DNA of 7,243 nt from Planctomycetaceae bacterium (GCA_031254675.1 JAIRTV010000378.1:1-7243), one strand, 5' to 3'. Counted from the stretch's first letter, positions 1 through 4,826 are shown. A program made the numbers and translations. Notes: a model not told the origin generated them from the sequence alone.

Positions 1-120
1 CCGTCAGTAAATTCGATCTCTATTGAAAACTATTGCAATAATATTCAATTTGCAGTATGTTATGCAAAATCAAATTATGATAAAGAAAGAATTATCATTT
101 TGATTTTCACGGATTATTGA
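1..120 (+). CDS. possible C-terminal end of an upstream gene (partial, unrecognised)
   Basis: Frame 1 is open from the first base and ends in TGA at 118-120, giving 39 residues without a start inside the window. The peptide is rich in Ile, Asn and Tyr and ends in IIILIFTDY. I recognise no family. The other two plus-strand frames stop early. In DNA this AT-rich, an open stretch of this length can arise by chance, so this may equally be intergenic sequence. Confidence 0.25.
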   Translation, partial: PSVNSISIENYCNNIQFAVCYAKSNYDKERIIILIFTDY

Positions 121-135
121 AGTTACACTCTAAAC

Positions 136-164
136 TTGAAACAAAACATAACCCCAATAATATT
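136..164 (+). promoter_or_regulatory. possible promoter of the CoA ligase gene
   Basis: TTGAAA (136-141) is followed after 17 bp by AATATT (159-164), each 4 of 6 or better to the sigma-70 consensus. Transcription would begin almost at the ATG at 170, and no Shine-Dalgarno is visible before that ATG. The mRNA could therefore be leaderless or nearly so. The region is AT-rich, so such matches occur by chance. Confidence 0.25.
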
Positions 165-169
165 GAACA

Positions 170-1477
170 ATGATGACGCATTATTTTAATTTTTCGGCGG
201 AAACGATGTCGATTGACGAACTCAAATCGTATCAGAATCGACGTTTTTTGGAGTTACTCCGTTGGGTATTTTCCCGCAACAGTTATTACCGTCAACATTT
301 TTCGGTGGTTGGTTTGACGCAACCGGACGATTTCGGCACGCTCGAACATTTATCGGAGCTTCCGACTTTGTGCAAGGAGGATTTTCGTCGGACTTATCCG
401 CTTGAGATGTGTTGTGTTGACCGTTCGGAAATTCGTGAGATGCACATGTCCAGCGGTTCAACCGGTAGTCCGGTGGTCATGCCGTATAATGAAGCGGATC
501 TTGATCAGTGGGCGGAATGTATGGCGCGGTGTTACGTGATGGCGGGTGCTGCGTCGGGTTATCCTGTTCAAATTACGCCGTCGTTTGGACTTTTCAACGG
601 CGGGTTCGGAATGTATCACGGAGCGAGGAAAGCCGGACTCTTTGTCATTCCCACCGGCTCCGGCAACACAGAACGGCAAGTTCGTTTGGCAAAAGATTTT
701 GATACGAAGATTCTTTGTGGGGTTGTTTCGTATGCGATTCGGATTCTTGAAGTGATGCGGACAATGGACATACAATTGCCGCATTTGAAAATTGGTATTT
801 TCGGTGCGGAAAGTTTTTCGGAGGGCATGCGGAAACGGATTGAGTCGGAACTTGGGATTGAGTCGTTTGATATTTACGGGATGACGGAAACCGGCGGCGT
901 TGGTACACTGGGTATGGATTGCCCTTGCCATAACGGTATCCATGTTTGGGAAGATCATTATCTCGTTGAAATTCTTGATCCGGTGACGGGACAACCATTG
1001 CCGGACGGTGAACAAGGTGAAGTGGTTGTTACTTCGTTAACCAGACAGGCGTTGCCGGTTATTCGATTCCGAACCGGCGATCTTTCGAGAATTGTTTCGC
1101 GTGAGCCATGCGATTGCGGGCGAACTCATCTTCGTCTTGCTCCGATAGTGGGACGAACAGACGACATGTTGATTGTCAAGGGCGTTAATTTCTTTCCGAA
1201 ACAAGTCGAACACGCCTTGCTGGAAATTCCGGGAGTGTTGCCGCATTATCAGATTGTGATTGAGGAGACGGATGGAGTTCGGGATGTTCGGGTCAATGTG
1301 GAAGCGGACGAAACCGTAACAGGATATATGGTTGAAAAACATCTCAAAGAACGTTTAGGATTTTCGCCCAAAGGTGATGTTTTCAAACCCGGCGAACTCC
1401 CACGTCAAGACGGAAAAGCCCAACGTGTGTTCTACGCAACCCGCGAACAACAAAAAACAACTCAAGGAAATTCCTAA
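170..1477 (+). CDS. phenylacetate-CoA ligase family protein (PaaK-like AMP-forming acyl/aryl-CoA ligase)
   Basis: A cytoplasmic adenylate-forming enzyme: family members activate a carboxylic acid (phenylacetate in PaaK) with ATP to an acyl-AMP and transfer it to CoA. Visible motifs are the phosphate-binding loop SSGSTGSP (residues 94-101), YGMTETGG (236-243), the ribose-binding RTGD (301-304), the hinge GRTDDMLIVKG (328-338) leading into NFFP, and the C-terminal LPRQDGKAQRV (410-420), where K416 sits at the usual catalytic lysine position. Cysteine pairs CPC (251-253) and CDC (314-316, in CDCGRTH) are typical of this family and may bind zinc. The 435-residue length is normal. ATGs at 170 and 173 are adjacent and neither has a Shine-Dalgarno, so the start is uncertain by one codon. 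No phenylacetate degradation genes (paaA-E, paaG, paaZ) or indolepyruvate oxidoreductase genes lie nearby, so the acid substrate cannot be named. The gene converges with the proline-rich gene downstream. Confidence 0.93.
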   Translation: MMTHYFNFSAETMSIDELKSYQNRRFLELLRWVFSRNSYYRQHFSVVGLTQPDDFGTLEHLSELPTLCKEDFRRTYPLEMCCVDRSEIREMHMSSGSTGSPVVMPYNEADLDQWAECMARCYVMAGAASGYPVQITPSFGLFNGGFGMYHGARKAGLFVIPTGSGNTERQVRLAKDFDTKILCGVVSYAIRILEVMRTMDIQLPHLKIGIFGAESFSEGMRKRIESELGIESFDIYGMTETGGVGTLGMDCPCHNGIHVWEDHYLVEILDPVTGQPLPDGEQGEVVVTSLTRQALPVIRFRTGDLSRIVSREPCDCGRTHLRLAPIVGRTDDMLIVKGVNFFPKQVEHALLEIPGVLPHYQIVIEETDGVRDVRVNVEADETVTGYMVEKHLKERLGFSPKGDVFKPGELPRQDGKAQRVFYATREQQKTTQGNS

Positions 1478-1578
1478 AAACTTCCCTTTATTTTTTGTTA
1501 TAATTTTTTTATGATATCGACTCTGTGTAATCGTTCGCGCACAGACAGAAAATAACGTGAACAATTTACAATATTCTT

Positions 1579-1845
1579 TTATGGATTTTCATACATTAGC
1601 GGACGTTCCAACGCTGAATCAATTGTTTCCCAAATGATTGTTGGTGGTTTTGGTTTCTTTTTTTCAACCGGATTTGGTTTGTCCGGCGGCAACGGAATAA
1701 CTGAAGATTCTTGATACGCTTTGGCATAAGCAGGAGTTGGCTGACTTGGTCGCAACACTGGAACCTCCAACATCGGAATCGTTTTCGCGACGAATATATT
1801 GCTAATTGATTGTCGCTCTGACCATCCGATTGCCAATATTCTTTT
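1579..1845 (-). pseudogene. true C-terminal part of the proline-rich protein in a shifted frame
   Basis: This frame is open from just after a TGA (1846-1848) to the stop at 1579. It encodes VIPLPPDKPNP followed by KKPKPP and IIWETIDSALERP, ending YENP. The block mirrors VLPLPSSKP...VWDEMEST in the main frame (2004-2063): PLPxxKP, then W, an acidic or threonine stretch, and S. A shared module in two frames of the same strand argues that both parts belong to one protein of about 350 residues, joined by a one-base shift somewhere in 1790-1845. A run of five T on the plus strand (1842-1846) lies at the only place where an extra base would join the frames immediately. The in-frame TTG at 1834-1836 has no ribosome-binding site and is unlikely to be a real start. 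Confidence 0.65.
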
Positions 1846-2621
1846 TCAAGCGAAGGAGGAATAATCGGTAAAAAAGCCGTTTCTTGATTATTTGTTGATT
1901 TCTTCGGGATAATAGACTCCGTTGCTTTTGGCGCAATTGTTTTTGGCACAATTGCTTGTGGCACAATTTTATCAGGAGTTGAGGGAAGTAATTCAGAAGG
2001 TACCGTACTTTCCATCTCGTCCCATACAGAAAAAACCGGTTTAGAAGACGGCAACGGTAAAACAGTTGAAACAGAATCGACAGATTGTTTTTGTTCCGGT
2101 TTCTTTGGTTCGGATTGTTTGAGCTCCGGTTGTTTCTGTTCCGGTTTTTTGGGTTCGGGTTGTTTTGGTTCCGGCAATATTGGTTTTGTTTCATTTTTTT
2201 CCGATTCTTTTACGGTTGCTTTTGATTTATCTGATTTTGATTCTGTTGGCAATATCTCTGGTTTTTTTTCAAATGTTTGAGAATTTTTTTCTTTCTCTTT
2301 GGTTTGTTTTGGTAACAAATCGGGTTGAATTGGTTTATTGACTTTCGATGTTTTTGCGGGAATGACCGGAGCAGGCGGTTGCGGCGAATTTTCTTTGTTC
2401 TTCTGATTTTGGGCAAGAGATGCTAGCGATGACGAATTGGTTTGATGATTTTTCGATTCCGGTGGCAATTCCGACAATTCCGGTTGTTCTGAAGATGTTG
2501 CTGCAATTGTGTTTTGGGATTCGTAGAATGTTCTGCGAACTTGCGGAAAGTACGTGAAATTGATTCCCAAACAGAGAACCAATAACAAAACAGAGAATAA
2601 AATTCCCGGTTGAAACGGCAT
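1596..2621 (-). CDS. membrane-anchored Pro/Lys/Glu/Gln-rich protein, apparently frameshifted near its C-terminus
   Basis: No family recognised. The 341-residue product has a short N-terminus, one hydrophobic segment (about residues 7-24) and then a long hydrophilic, disordered-looking region expected to lie outside the membrane. That region has six tandem pentapeptides (151-180), a second pentapeptide set (219-233) and a module PLPSSKP...VWDEMEST (189-206). This topology resembles the anchor and spacer of TonB-type proteins, but I see no TonB C-terminal domain. After about residue 270 the composition changes abruptly to Arg/Cys/Gln/Lys-rich sequence unlike the rest, while an overlapping frame resumes the proline-rich pattern (1579-1845). 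The last 60-80 residues given here are therefore probably out of frame. A plausible promoter lies upstream (2687-2715), but the ATG at 2621 has no Shine-Dalgarno. The frameshift could be a sequencing indel, true decay, or less likely programmed. Confidence 0.7.
   Translation of the reverse strand: MPFQPGILFSVLLLVLCLGINFTYFPQVRRTFYESQNTIAATSSEQPELSELPPESKNHQTNSSSLASLAQNQKNKENSPQPPAPVIPAKTSKVNKPIQPDLLPKQTKEKEKNSQTFEKKPEILPTESKSDKSKATVKESEKNETKPILPEPKQPEPKKPEQKQPELKQSEPKKPEQKQSVDSVSTVLPLPSSKPVFSVWDEMESTVPSELLPSTPDKIVPQAIVPKTIAPKATESIIPKKSTNNQETAFLPIIPPSLEKEYWQSDGQSDNQLAIYSSRKRFRCWRFQCCDQVSQLLLMPKRIKNLQLFRCRRTNQIRLKKRNQNHQQSFGKQLIQRWNVR
1923..1967 (-). repeat. 15-bp tandem repeat encoding I(V/A)P(Q/K)(A/T) pentapeptides
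   Basis: Three consecutive pentapeptides, IVPQA, IVPKT and IAPKA (residues 219-233 of the proline-rich protein), come from 15-bp DNA units that share GGC(A/G)CAATTG on the plus strand. The period preserves the reading frame, which supports this frame as the coding one here. Confidence 0.75.
2082..2171 (-). repeat. six tandem 15-bp units encoding E(P/Q/L)K(Q/K)(P/S) pentapeptides
   Basis: Residues 151-180 read EPKQP, EPKKP, EQKQP, ELKQS, EPKKP, EQKQS without interruption. The charged, proline-rich spacing suggests an extended rod or spacer, as in periplasm-spanning proteins. Copy number may vary between strains, since such arrays expand and contract by slippage. Confidence 0.85.
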
Positions 2622-2661
2622 GGTTATGACTTGTGGGGGAATGGATAAAATGGAACAATTT

Positions 2662-2675
2662 TTTCAAATTTGAAA
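2662..2675. promoter_or_regulatory. 14-bp perfect palindrome TTTCAAATTTGAAA, possible operator
   Basis: The palindrome lies a few bases downstream of the expected transcription start (near 2680) of the minus-strand proline-rich gene, where a repressor dimer could block transcription. Its low complexity means chance cannot be excluded. Confidence 0.3.
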
Positions 2676-2686
2676 TCACACAATGG

Positions 2687-2715
2687 AACATACAACTTGC
2701 CTTTTGCGAAGTCAA
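2687..2715 (-). promoter_or_regulatory. predicted sigma-70-type promoter of the proline-rich gene
   Basis: On the minus strand TTGACT (2715-2710, 5 of 6 to consensus) is followed after exactly 17 bp by TATGTT (2692-2687, 4 of 6). The predicted start is near 2680, giving a leader of about 60 nt before the ATG at 2621. Confidence 0.5.
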
Positions 2716-2965
2716 ATTTTTTTTCTTTTTTGCCGTATTTTCCTCAATCTTTATTGCCAAAACCATCGGAAAAAGCAATCAGGTAAAATTTAACGCATCT
2801 CGAACAAACGAACCGAAAACAGTATTCCTCTGATGTTTTTTTCTGTGTGATGTGTTGTTCCGATGCCGAACAATCATTGGGGCGACATCCTATTTAACAG
2901 AATTTTCAACCGCTTGAGTGATTGCCTACTTTATTGAGATATTGTAAACTGGGTTGGTAATATTT

Positions 2966-2994
2966 TTGCGAAAACATTTCAACATTTCTATTAT
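2966..2994 (+). promoter_or_regulatory. predicted sigma-70-type promoter of the hydrolase gene
   Basis: TTGCGA (2966-2971, 4 of 6) and TATTAT (2989-2994, 5 of 6) are separated by 17 bp. The predicted start, near 3001, falls just before the Shine-Dalgarno at 3002-3007. It therefore favours translation from 3015 over the ATG at 3000. Confidence 0.5.
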
Positions 2995-3001
2995 ATTTTA
3001 T

Positions 3002-3007
3002 GGGAGG
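3002..3007 (+). promoter_or_regulatory. Shine-Dalgarno GGGAGG that fixes the hydrolase start
   Basis: GGGAGG ends 7 nt before the ATG at 3015, an ideal spacing. The in-frame ATG at 3000 overlaps this site and has no ribosome-binding site of its own, so 3015 is preferred. Confidence 0.8.
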
Positions 3008-3014
3008 AAAGATT

Positions 3015-3836
3015 ATGGGGCAGTATAAAGTTGACGACATTTATTTGTTTGTTTCGGAACAAGGAGCGGGGCGACCTATTTTATTTATTCATGGTTTTCC
3101 GTTTGACTACACGATTTGGAACCGAACTTGTGACGTGTTGCAAACGGATTTTCGGGTTATTGCTCCTGATTTGCGGGGGCTTGGTCAAAGCGGATTGCCG
3201 AACGGTTGGAAAATCACGCCGATGGAACAATTTGCTGATGATTTACATATTTTGCGTTCGATGTTGGGAATTGAGGAAAAGCTGGTGATTTGTGGGTTGT
3301 CGATGGGCGGCTACATTGCCATGCAATACGCACGAAAATACCGCAACGATTTAGCCGGTTTGGTACTTTGTAACACCAAAACGGTTGCTGATTCTCCTGC
3401 CGTTGCGGACAATCGCCGCAAACAGGCTGCCGGATTAACAGACGGAACTCTAAAACTCTCTTCGATTGCCGATGCGATGATTCCAAAACTTTTCGCCGAA
3501 GCAACTTGGAAAAATAAATCGAAAATAATTCGGGAATTGCGGTGGATTATCGAAACGAATCAATCGTTAGGAGTTGCTGCGGCAACTCTTGGAATGGCAG
3601 AACGTTCCGACACGACGGCATTGTTGGGCGAACTGGATATTCCGGTTTTGGTTATTTGTGGTTCGGCTGACCAATTTTCGCCGCCGTCCGAAATGAAACT
3701 GCTTGCCGACAACGCAAAGCATGGAATATTCGTCGAAATTCCCGACGCCGGACATCTCACTCCAATGGAACAACCAGAATATTTTGCCAACACATTAAAA
3801 GAATGGATGTTGTCATTTGACAGTGGAGTCGTTTGA
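3015..3836 (+). CDS. alpha/beta-fold hydrolase
   Basis: A soluble serine hydrolase of 273 residues, a typical length. The oxyanion-hole motif HGFP is at 26-29, and PDLRGLGQS (51-59) follows as usual. The nucleophile elbow GLSMGG (94-99) places Ser96. GSADQFSP (216-223) supplies Asp219, and DAGHLTPMEQPEYF (244-257) supplies His247, so the catalytic triad is complete. A helical cap with no distinctive motif lies between about 125 and 205. The overall pattern resembles 3-oxoadipate enol-lactonase (PcaD) and related small esterases or lactonases, but no pathway partner lies next to it, so the substrate is unknown. The start at 3015 is chosen over the in-frame ATG at 3000 because of the ribosome-binding site and promoter positions. 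It appears to be transcribed alone. Confidence 0.93.
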   Translation: MGQYKVDDIYLFVSEQGAGRPILFIHGFPFDYTIWNRTCDVLQTDFRVIAPDLRGLGQSGLPNGWKITPMEQFADDLHILRSMLGIEEKLVICGLSMGGYIAMQYARKYRNDLAGLVLCNTKTVADSPAVADNRRKQAAGLTDGTLKLSSIADAMIPKLFAEATWKNKSKIIRELRWIIETNQSLGVAAATLGMAERSDTTALLGELDIPVLVICGSADQFSPPSEMKLLADNAKHGIFVEIPDAGHLTPMEQPEYFANTLKEWMLSFDSGVV

Positions 3837-3946
3837 TCATGTTGACATTTGAGATTGGGGCGTTATTGCCTATTATTTTTGGGAACTTCTGCAAACTTGA
3901 TTTTTTTCTTGAACACAAAACACACGGAAAAGATAAAAATACCAAG

Positions 3947-3960
3947 TTGTAGAACTACAA
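3947..3960. repeat. 14-nt palindrome TTGTAG-AA-CTACAA
   Basis: Two 6-bp arms flank a 2-nt centre, about 110 nt downstream of the hydrolase stop. No T-tract follows, so it does not look like a terminator. It could be a protein-binding site or chance. Confidence 0.35.
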
Positions 3961-3966
3961 TTACCA

Positions 3967-4021
3967 ATTAGACCTTTTCTTTAACCTGTCTTGTCATATT
4001 GAGTTAACGAAAAGGTCTAAT
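3967..4021 (+). terminator. long inverted repeat, possible terminator of the hydrolase transcript
   Basis: ATTAGACCTTTTC (3967-3979) pairs perfectly with GAAAAGGTCTAAT (4009-4021). After one mismatch, TTAAC (3981-3985) pairs with GTTAA (4003-4007), leaving a 17-nt loop. A short T run (4024-4028) follows. The stem is AT-rich and the T run is not immediate, so termination is plausible but not certain. Mobile-element debris is an alternative. Confidence 0.45.
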
Positions 4022-4147
4022 ATGTTTTTAAAAATCTCTTATTCTTCCACAGACTTGTATAAATTTTCCGAAAACACTAGAATATTTTCGTGTTTTTGAC
4101 GTTAGTTGCCGCCCTCATTCCTTAAAAAAATGATGCTCAACAAAAAA

Positions 4148-4243
4148 TTGGCAACCTTCCTTTTCAGGTGAGCAACTTTTTTTTTCAGGTGAGCAACTTT
4201 TCTTTTCAGGTGGGCAACCTTTCTTTTCAGGTGGGCAACCTTT
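4148..4243 (+). repeat. tandem array, 21-bp period, four full copies and one partial
   Basis: The core TTCAGGTG(A/G)GCAAC occurs at 4163-4176, 4184-4197, 4205-4218 and 4226-4239, each exactly 21 bp apart. A fifth GCAAC lies in register at 4151-4155. The spacers are T-rich. The first two full copies have GAGCAACTT and the last two GGGCAACCT, so the array seems to have grown by duplication of sub-variants. The final copy runs directly into the left arm of the first palindrome of the adjoining cluster. Confidence 0.9.
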
Positions 4244-4327
4244 CGCCGAAAGGTTGCGTCGGCGATAGCCGACTCAACACTGGGGCTAGTCGGCTAACGC
4301 CGACGTGATGTTTCGGCGAAACATCAC
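4235..4327. repeat. symmetric cluster of four abutting palindromes
   Basis: Palindrome 1 (4235-4257) has 11-nt arms GCAACCTTTCG / CGAAAGGTTGC around one base. Palindrome 2 (4258-4273) is GTCGGC-GATA-GCCGAC. A 15-nt spacer (4274-4288) follows. Palindrome 3 (4289-4304) is GTCGGC-TAAC-GCCGAC. Palindrome 4 (4305-4327) has arms GTGATGTTTCG / CGAAACATCAC around one base. The outer pair share a TTTCG-N-CGAAA core. The inner pair are near-perfect reverse complements of each other (one mismatch in 16), so they can also fold as one larger stem. AGGTGGG (4229-4235) and CCCACCT (4327-4333) could close the whole unit. It is GC-richer than its surroundings. It resembles REP/BIME-type or miniature mobile elements in style, but I recognise no named family. 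Confidence 0.85.
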
Positions 4328-4337
4328 CCACCTTTTT
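4305..4337 (+). terminator. hairpin followed by T5, possible terminator
   Basis: Palindrome 4 of the cluster forms a strong hairpin and is followed after CCACC by TTTTT (4333-4337). In form it could end transcription entering from the left. The 5-nt gap before the T-tract and its membership of a repeat cluster make this uncertain. Confidence 0.3.
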
Positions 4338-4430
4338 AGTGAATAGTTGATAGTGAATAGTTCGCAAGCGGAATTATTGCCAAAATGGTAATAATTCCGC
4401 TTGCGGCATTTCAACTATTCACTATTCACT
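4338..4430. repeat. long imperfect hairpin with AGTGAATAGTT repeats
   Basis: Inner arms at 4363-4381 and 4387-4405 pair over 19 bp with one G-T pair and a 5-nt loop AAAAT. Outside them, TAGTGAATAGTT (4351-4362) pairs with AACTATTCACTA (4413-4424) and AGTGAA (4338-4343) with TTCACT (4425-4430), leaving 7-nt bulges on each side. AGTGAATAGTT occurs twice on the left (4338-4348, 4352-4362). The related AACTATTAACT at 4435-4445 may be a further degenerate copy. Confidence 0.85.
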
Positions 4431-4493
4431 CATAACTATTAACTACAATAAGCTCTATTACCCCGATTTTAACAATTAGCCTACGAACCTTGG

Positions 4494-4564
4494 AAAATTT
4501 TTTTCAAATTTTGTCAAATTTTACCGTGTGATATTCTGGAATTTGAGACACTGTATATTATAAT
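4494..4564 (+). promoter_or_regulatory. phased A/T tracts upstream of a perfect TATAAT
   Basis: Three A(n)T(n) tracts have their A/T junctions at 4497/4498, 4508/4509 and 4518/4519, about one helical turn apart. This is the arrangement that bends DNA or forms an UP element. TATAAT lies at 4559-4564, but the hexamer 17 bp upstream (CTGGAA) is a poor -35. If used, it would give the chemoreceptor gene a leader of about 256 nt. Confidence 0.35.
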
Positions 4565-4640
4565 ACTTTACTTCAAGAAGCATTTAAGATTGACCCATCA
4601 AAACACAATGACTAACATTGATTATGGTGTTAACAACTTG

Positions 4641-4671
4641 GTTTAAGATTCTTCGGAATAATTGCTTAAAT
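4641..4671 (+). ncRNA. possible structured leader hairpin with C(UUCG)G loop
   Basis: TTTAAG (4642-4647) and ATTC (4648-4651) pair with CTTAAA (4665-4670) and GAAT (4656-4659), capped by TTCG (4652-4655) with a 5-nt bulge AATTG. C(UUCG)G is an exceptionally stable RNA tetraloop. A 9-bp inverted repeat ATTTGAATG (4680-4688) / CATTCAAAT (4729-4737) follows. I see no known riboswitch consensus. Confidence 0.3.
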
Positions 4672-4762
4672 ATTTGCTTATTTGAATGTTGTGTGTTTGT
4701 TTGCCACAAAAGAGAATATTGCCGATCTCATTCAAATTGAAGGACGAGTGATTTATTCTTGT

Positions 4763-4790
4763 TTGATTGTGTCACCATTTTGAGTATCTT
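4763..4790 (+). promoter_or_regulatory. possible proximal promoter of the chemoreceptor gene
   Basis: TTGATT (4763-4768) and TATCTT (4785-4790) each match consensus at 4 of 6 positions with a 16-bp spacer. The predicted start near 4797 would give a 30-nt leader containing the Shine-Dalgarno AGGAG at 4813-4817. Confidence 0.3.
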
Positions 4791-4826
4791 AGTACCTTTC
4801 CATTGTTTTAACAGGAGCTTAATGTC

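Larger units (their letters stand above)
2622..3014. other. divergent intergenic region between the proline-rich gene and the hydrolase gene
   Basis: About 390 bp without a convincing gene. It holds a minus-strand promoter (2687-2715), a 14-bp palindrome (2662-2675), long T-rich runs around 2716-2733 and a plus-strand promoter (2966-2994). Open frames here, such as GTG 2633 to 2833 (+), lack a ribosome-binding site and encode Phe/Lys/Asn-rich sequence typical of translated AT-rich spacer. I see nothing notable in 2740-2960. Confidence 0.6.
3837..4826. other. 990-bp gene-free, repeat-rich intergenic region
   Basis: No convincing gene is seen on either strand. From left to right it contains a short palindrome, a terminator-like inverted repeat, 21-bp tandem repeats, a four-palindrome cluster, a long hairpin with AGTGAATAGTT repeats, phased A/T tracts with a TATAAT, and a possible structured leader of the chemoreceptor gene. 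The parts are listed separately. Confidence 0.7.

Noticed and set aside
458..1015. 185-codon minus-strand frame inside the CoA ligase gene
   Set aside because: Antisense shadow of a gene with all family motifs intact; its own translation is Arg/Asn/His-rich without motifs.
1522..1545. TCTGTG...CACAGA hairpin between the convergent genes as a terminator
   Set aside because: Only a 6-bp stem with a 12-nt loop and no T-tract following on either strand. The T run at 1504-1510 precedes it with no stem of its own.
1842..1846. Programmed -1 frameshift site in the proline-rich gene
   Set aside because: The codons across the A run (GAA AAA GAA) do not form an X-XXY-YYZ heptamer in the zero frame, and no obvious stimulatory structure follows. 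An indel is simpler.
2335..2778. 147-codon minus-strand frame overlapping the start of the proline-rich gene
   Set aside because: It overlaps the better-supported frame that has the membrane segment and in-frame pentapeptide repeats. Its composition shows no domain, and its start lies upstream of the predicted promoter.
2633..2833. GTG-started 66-codon open frame on the plus strand in the divergent intergenic region
   Set aside because: No ribosome-binding site, Phe/Lys/Asn-rich composition typical of translated AT-rich spacer, and it overlaps the promoter of the minus-strand gene.
3000..3014. Upstream ATG at 3000 as the hydrolase start
   Set aside because: It overlaps the Shine-Dalgarno serving the ATG at 3015 and lies at or before the predicted transcription start.
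4148..4239. CRISPR array
   Set aside because: The repeated unit is only 21 bp including its T-rich spacer, with no unique spacers and no cas genes. It is a simple tandem repeat.
4721..4728. GCCGATCT, similar to the -10 element of flagellar sigma-28 promoters, upstream of the chemoreceptor gene
   Set aside because: No TAAAGTTT-like -35 at the required distance; the sequence at 4702-4709 does not match.
4571..4826. c-di-GMP (GEMM) riboswitch upstream of the chemoreceptor gene
   Set aside because: The conserved GEMM core and receptor motifs are not visible in the interval; only generic hairpins are seen.
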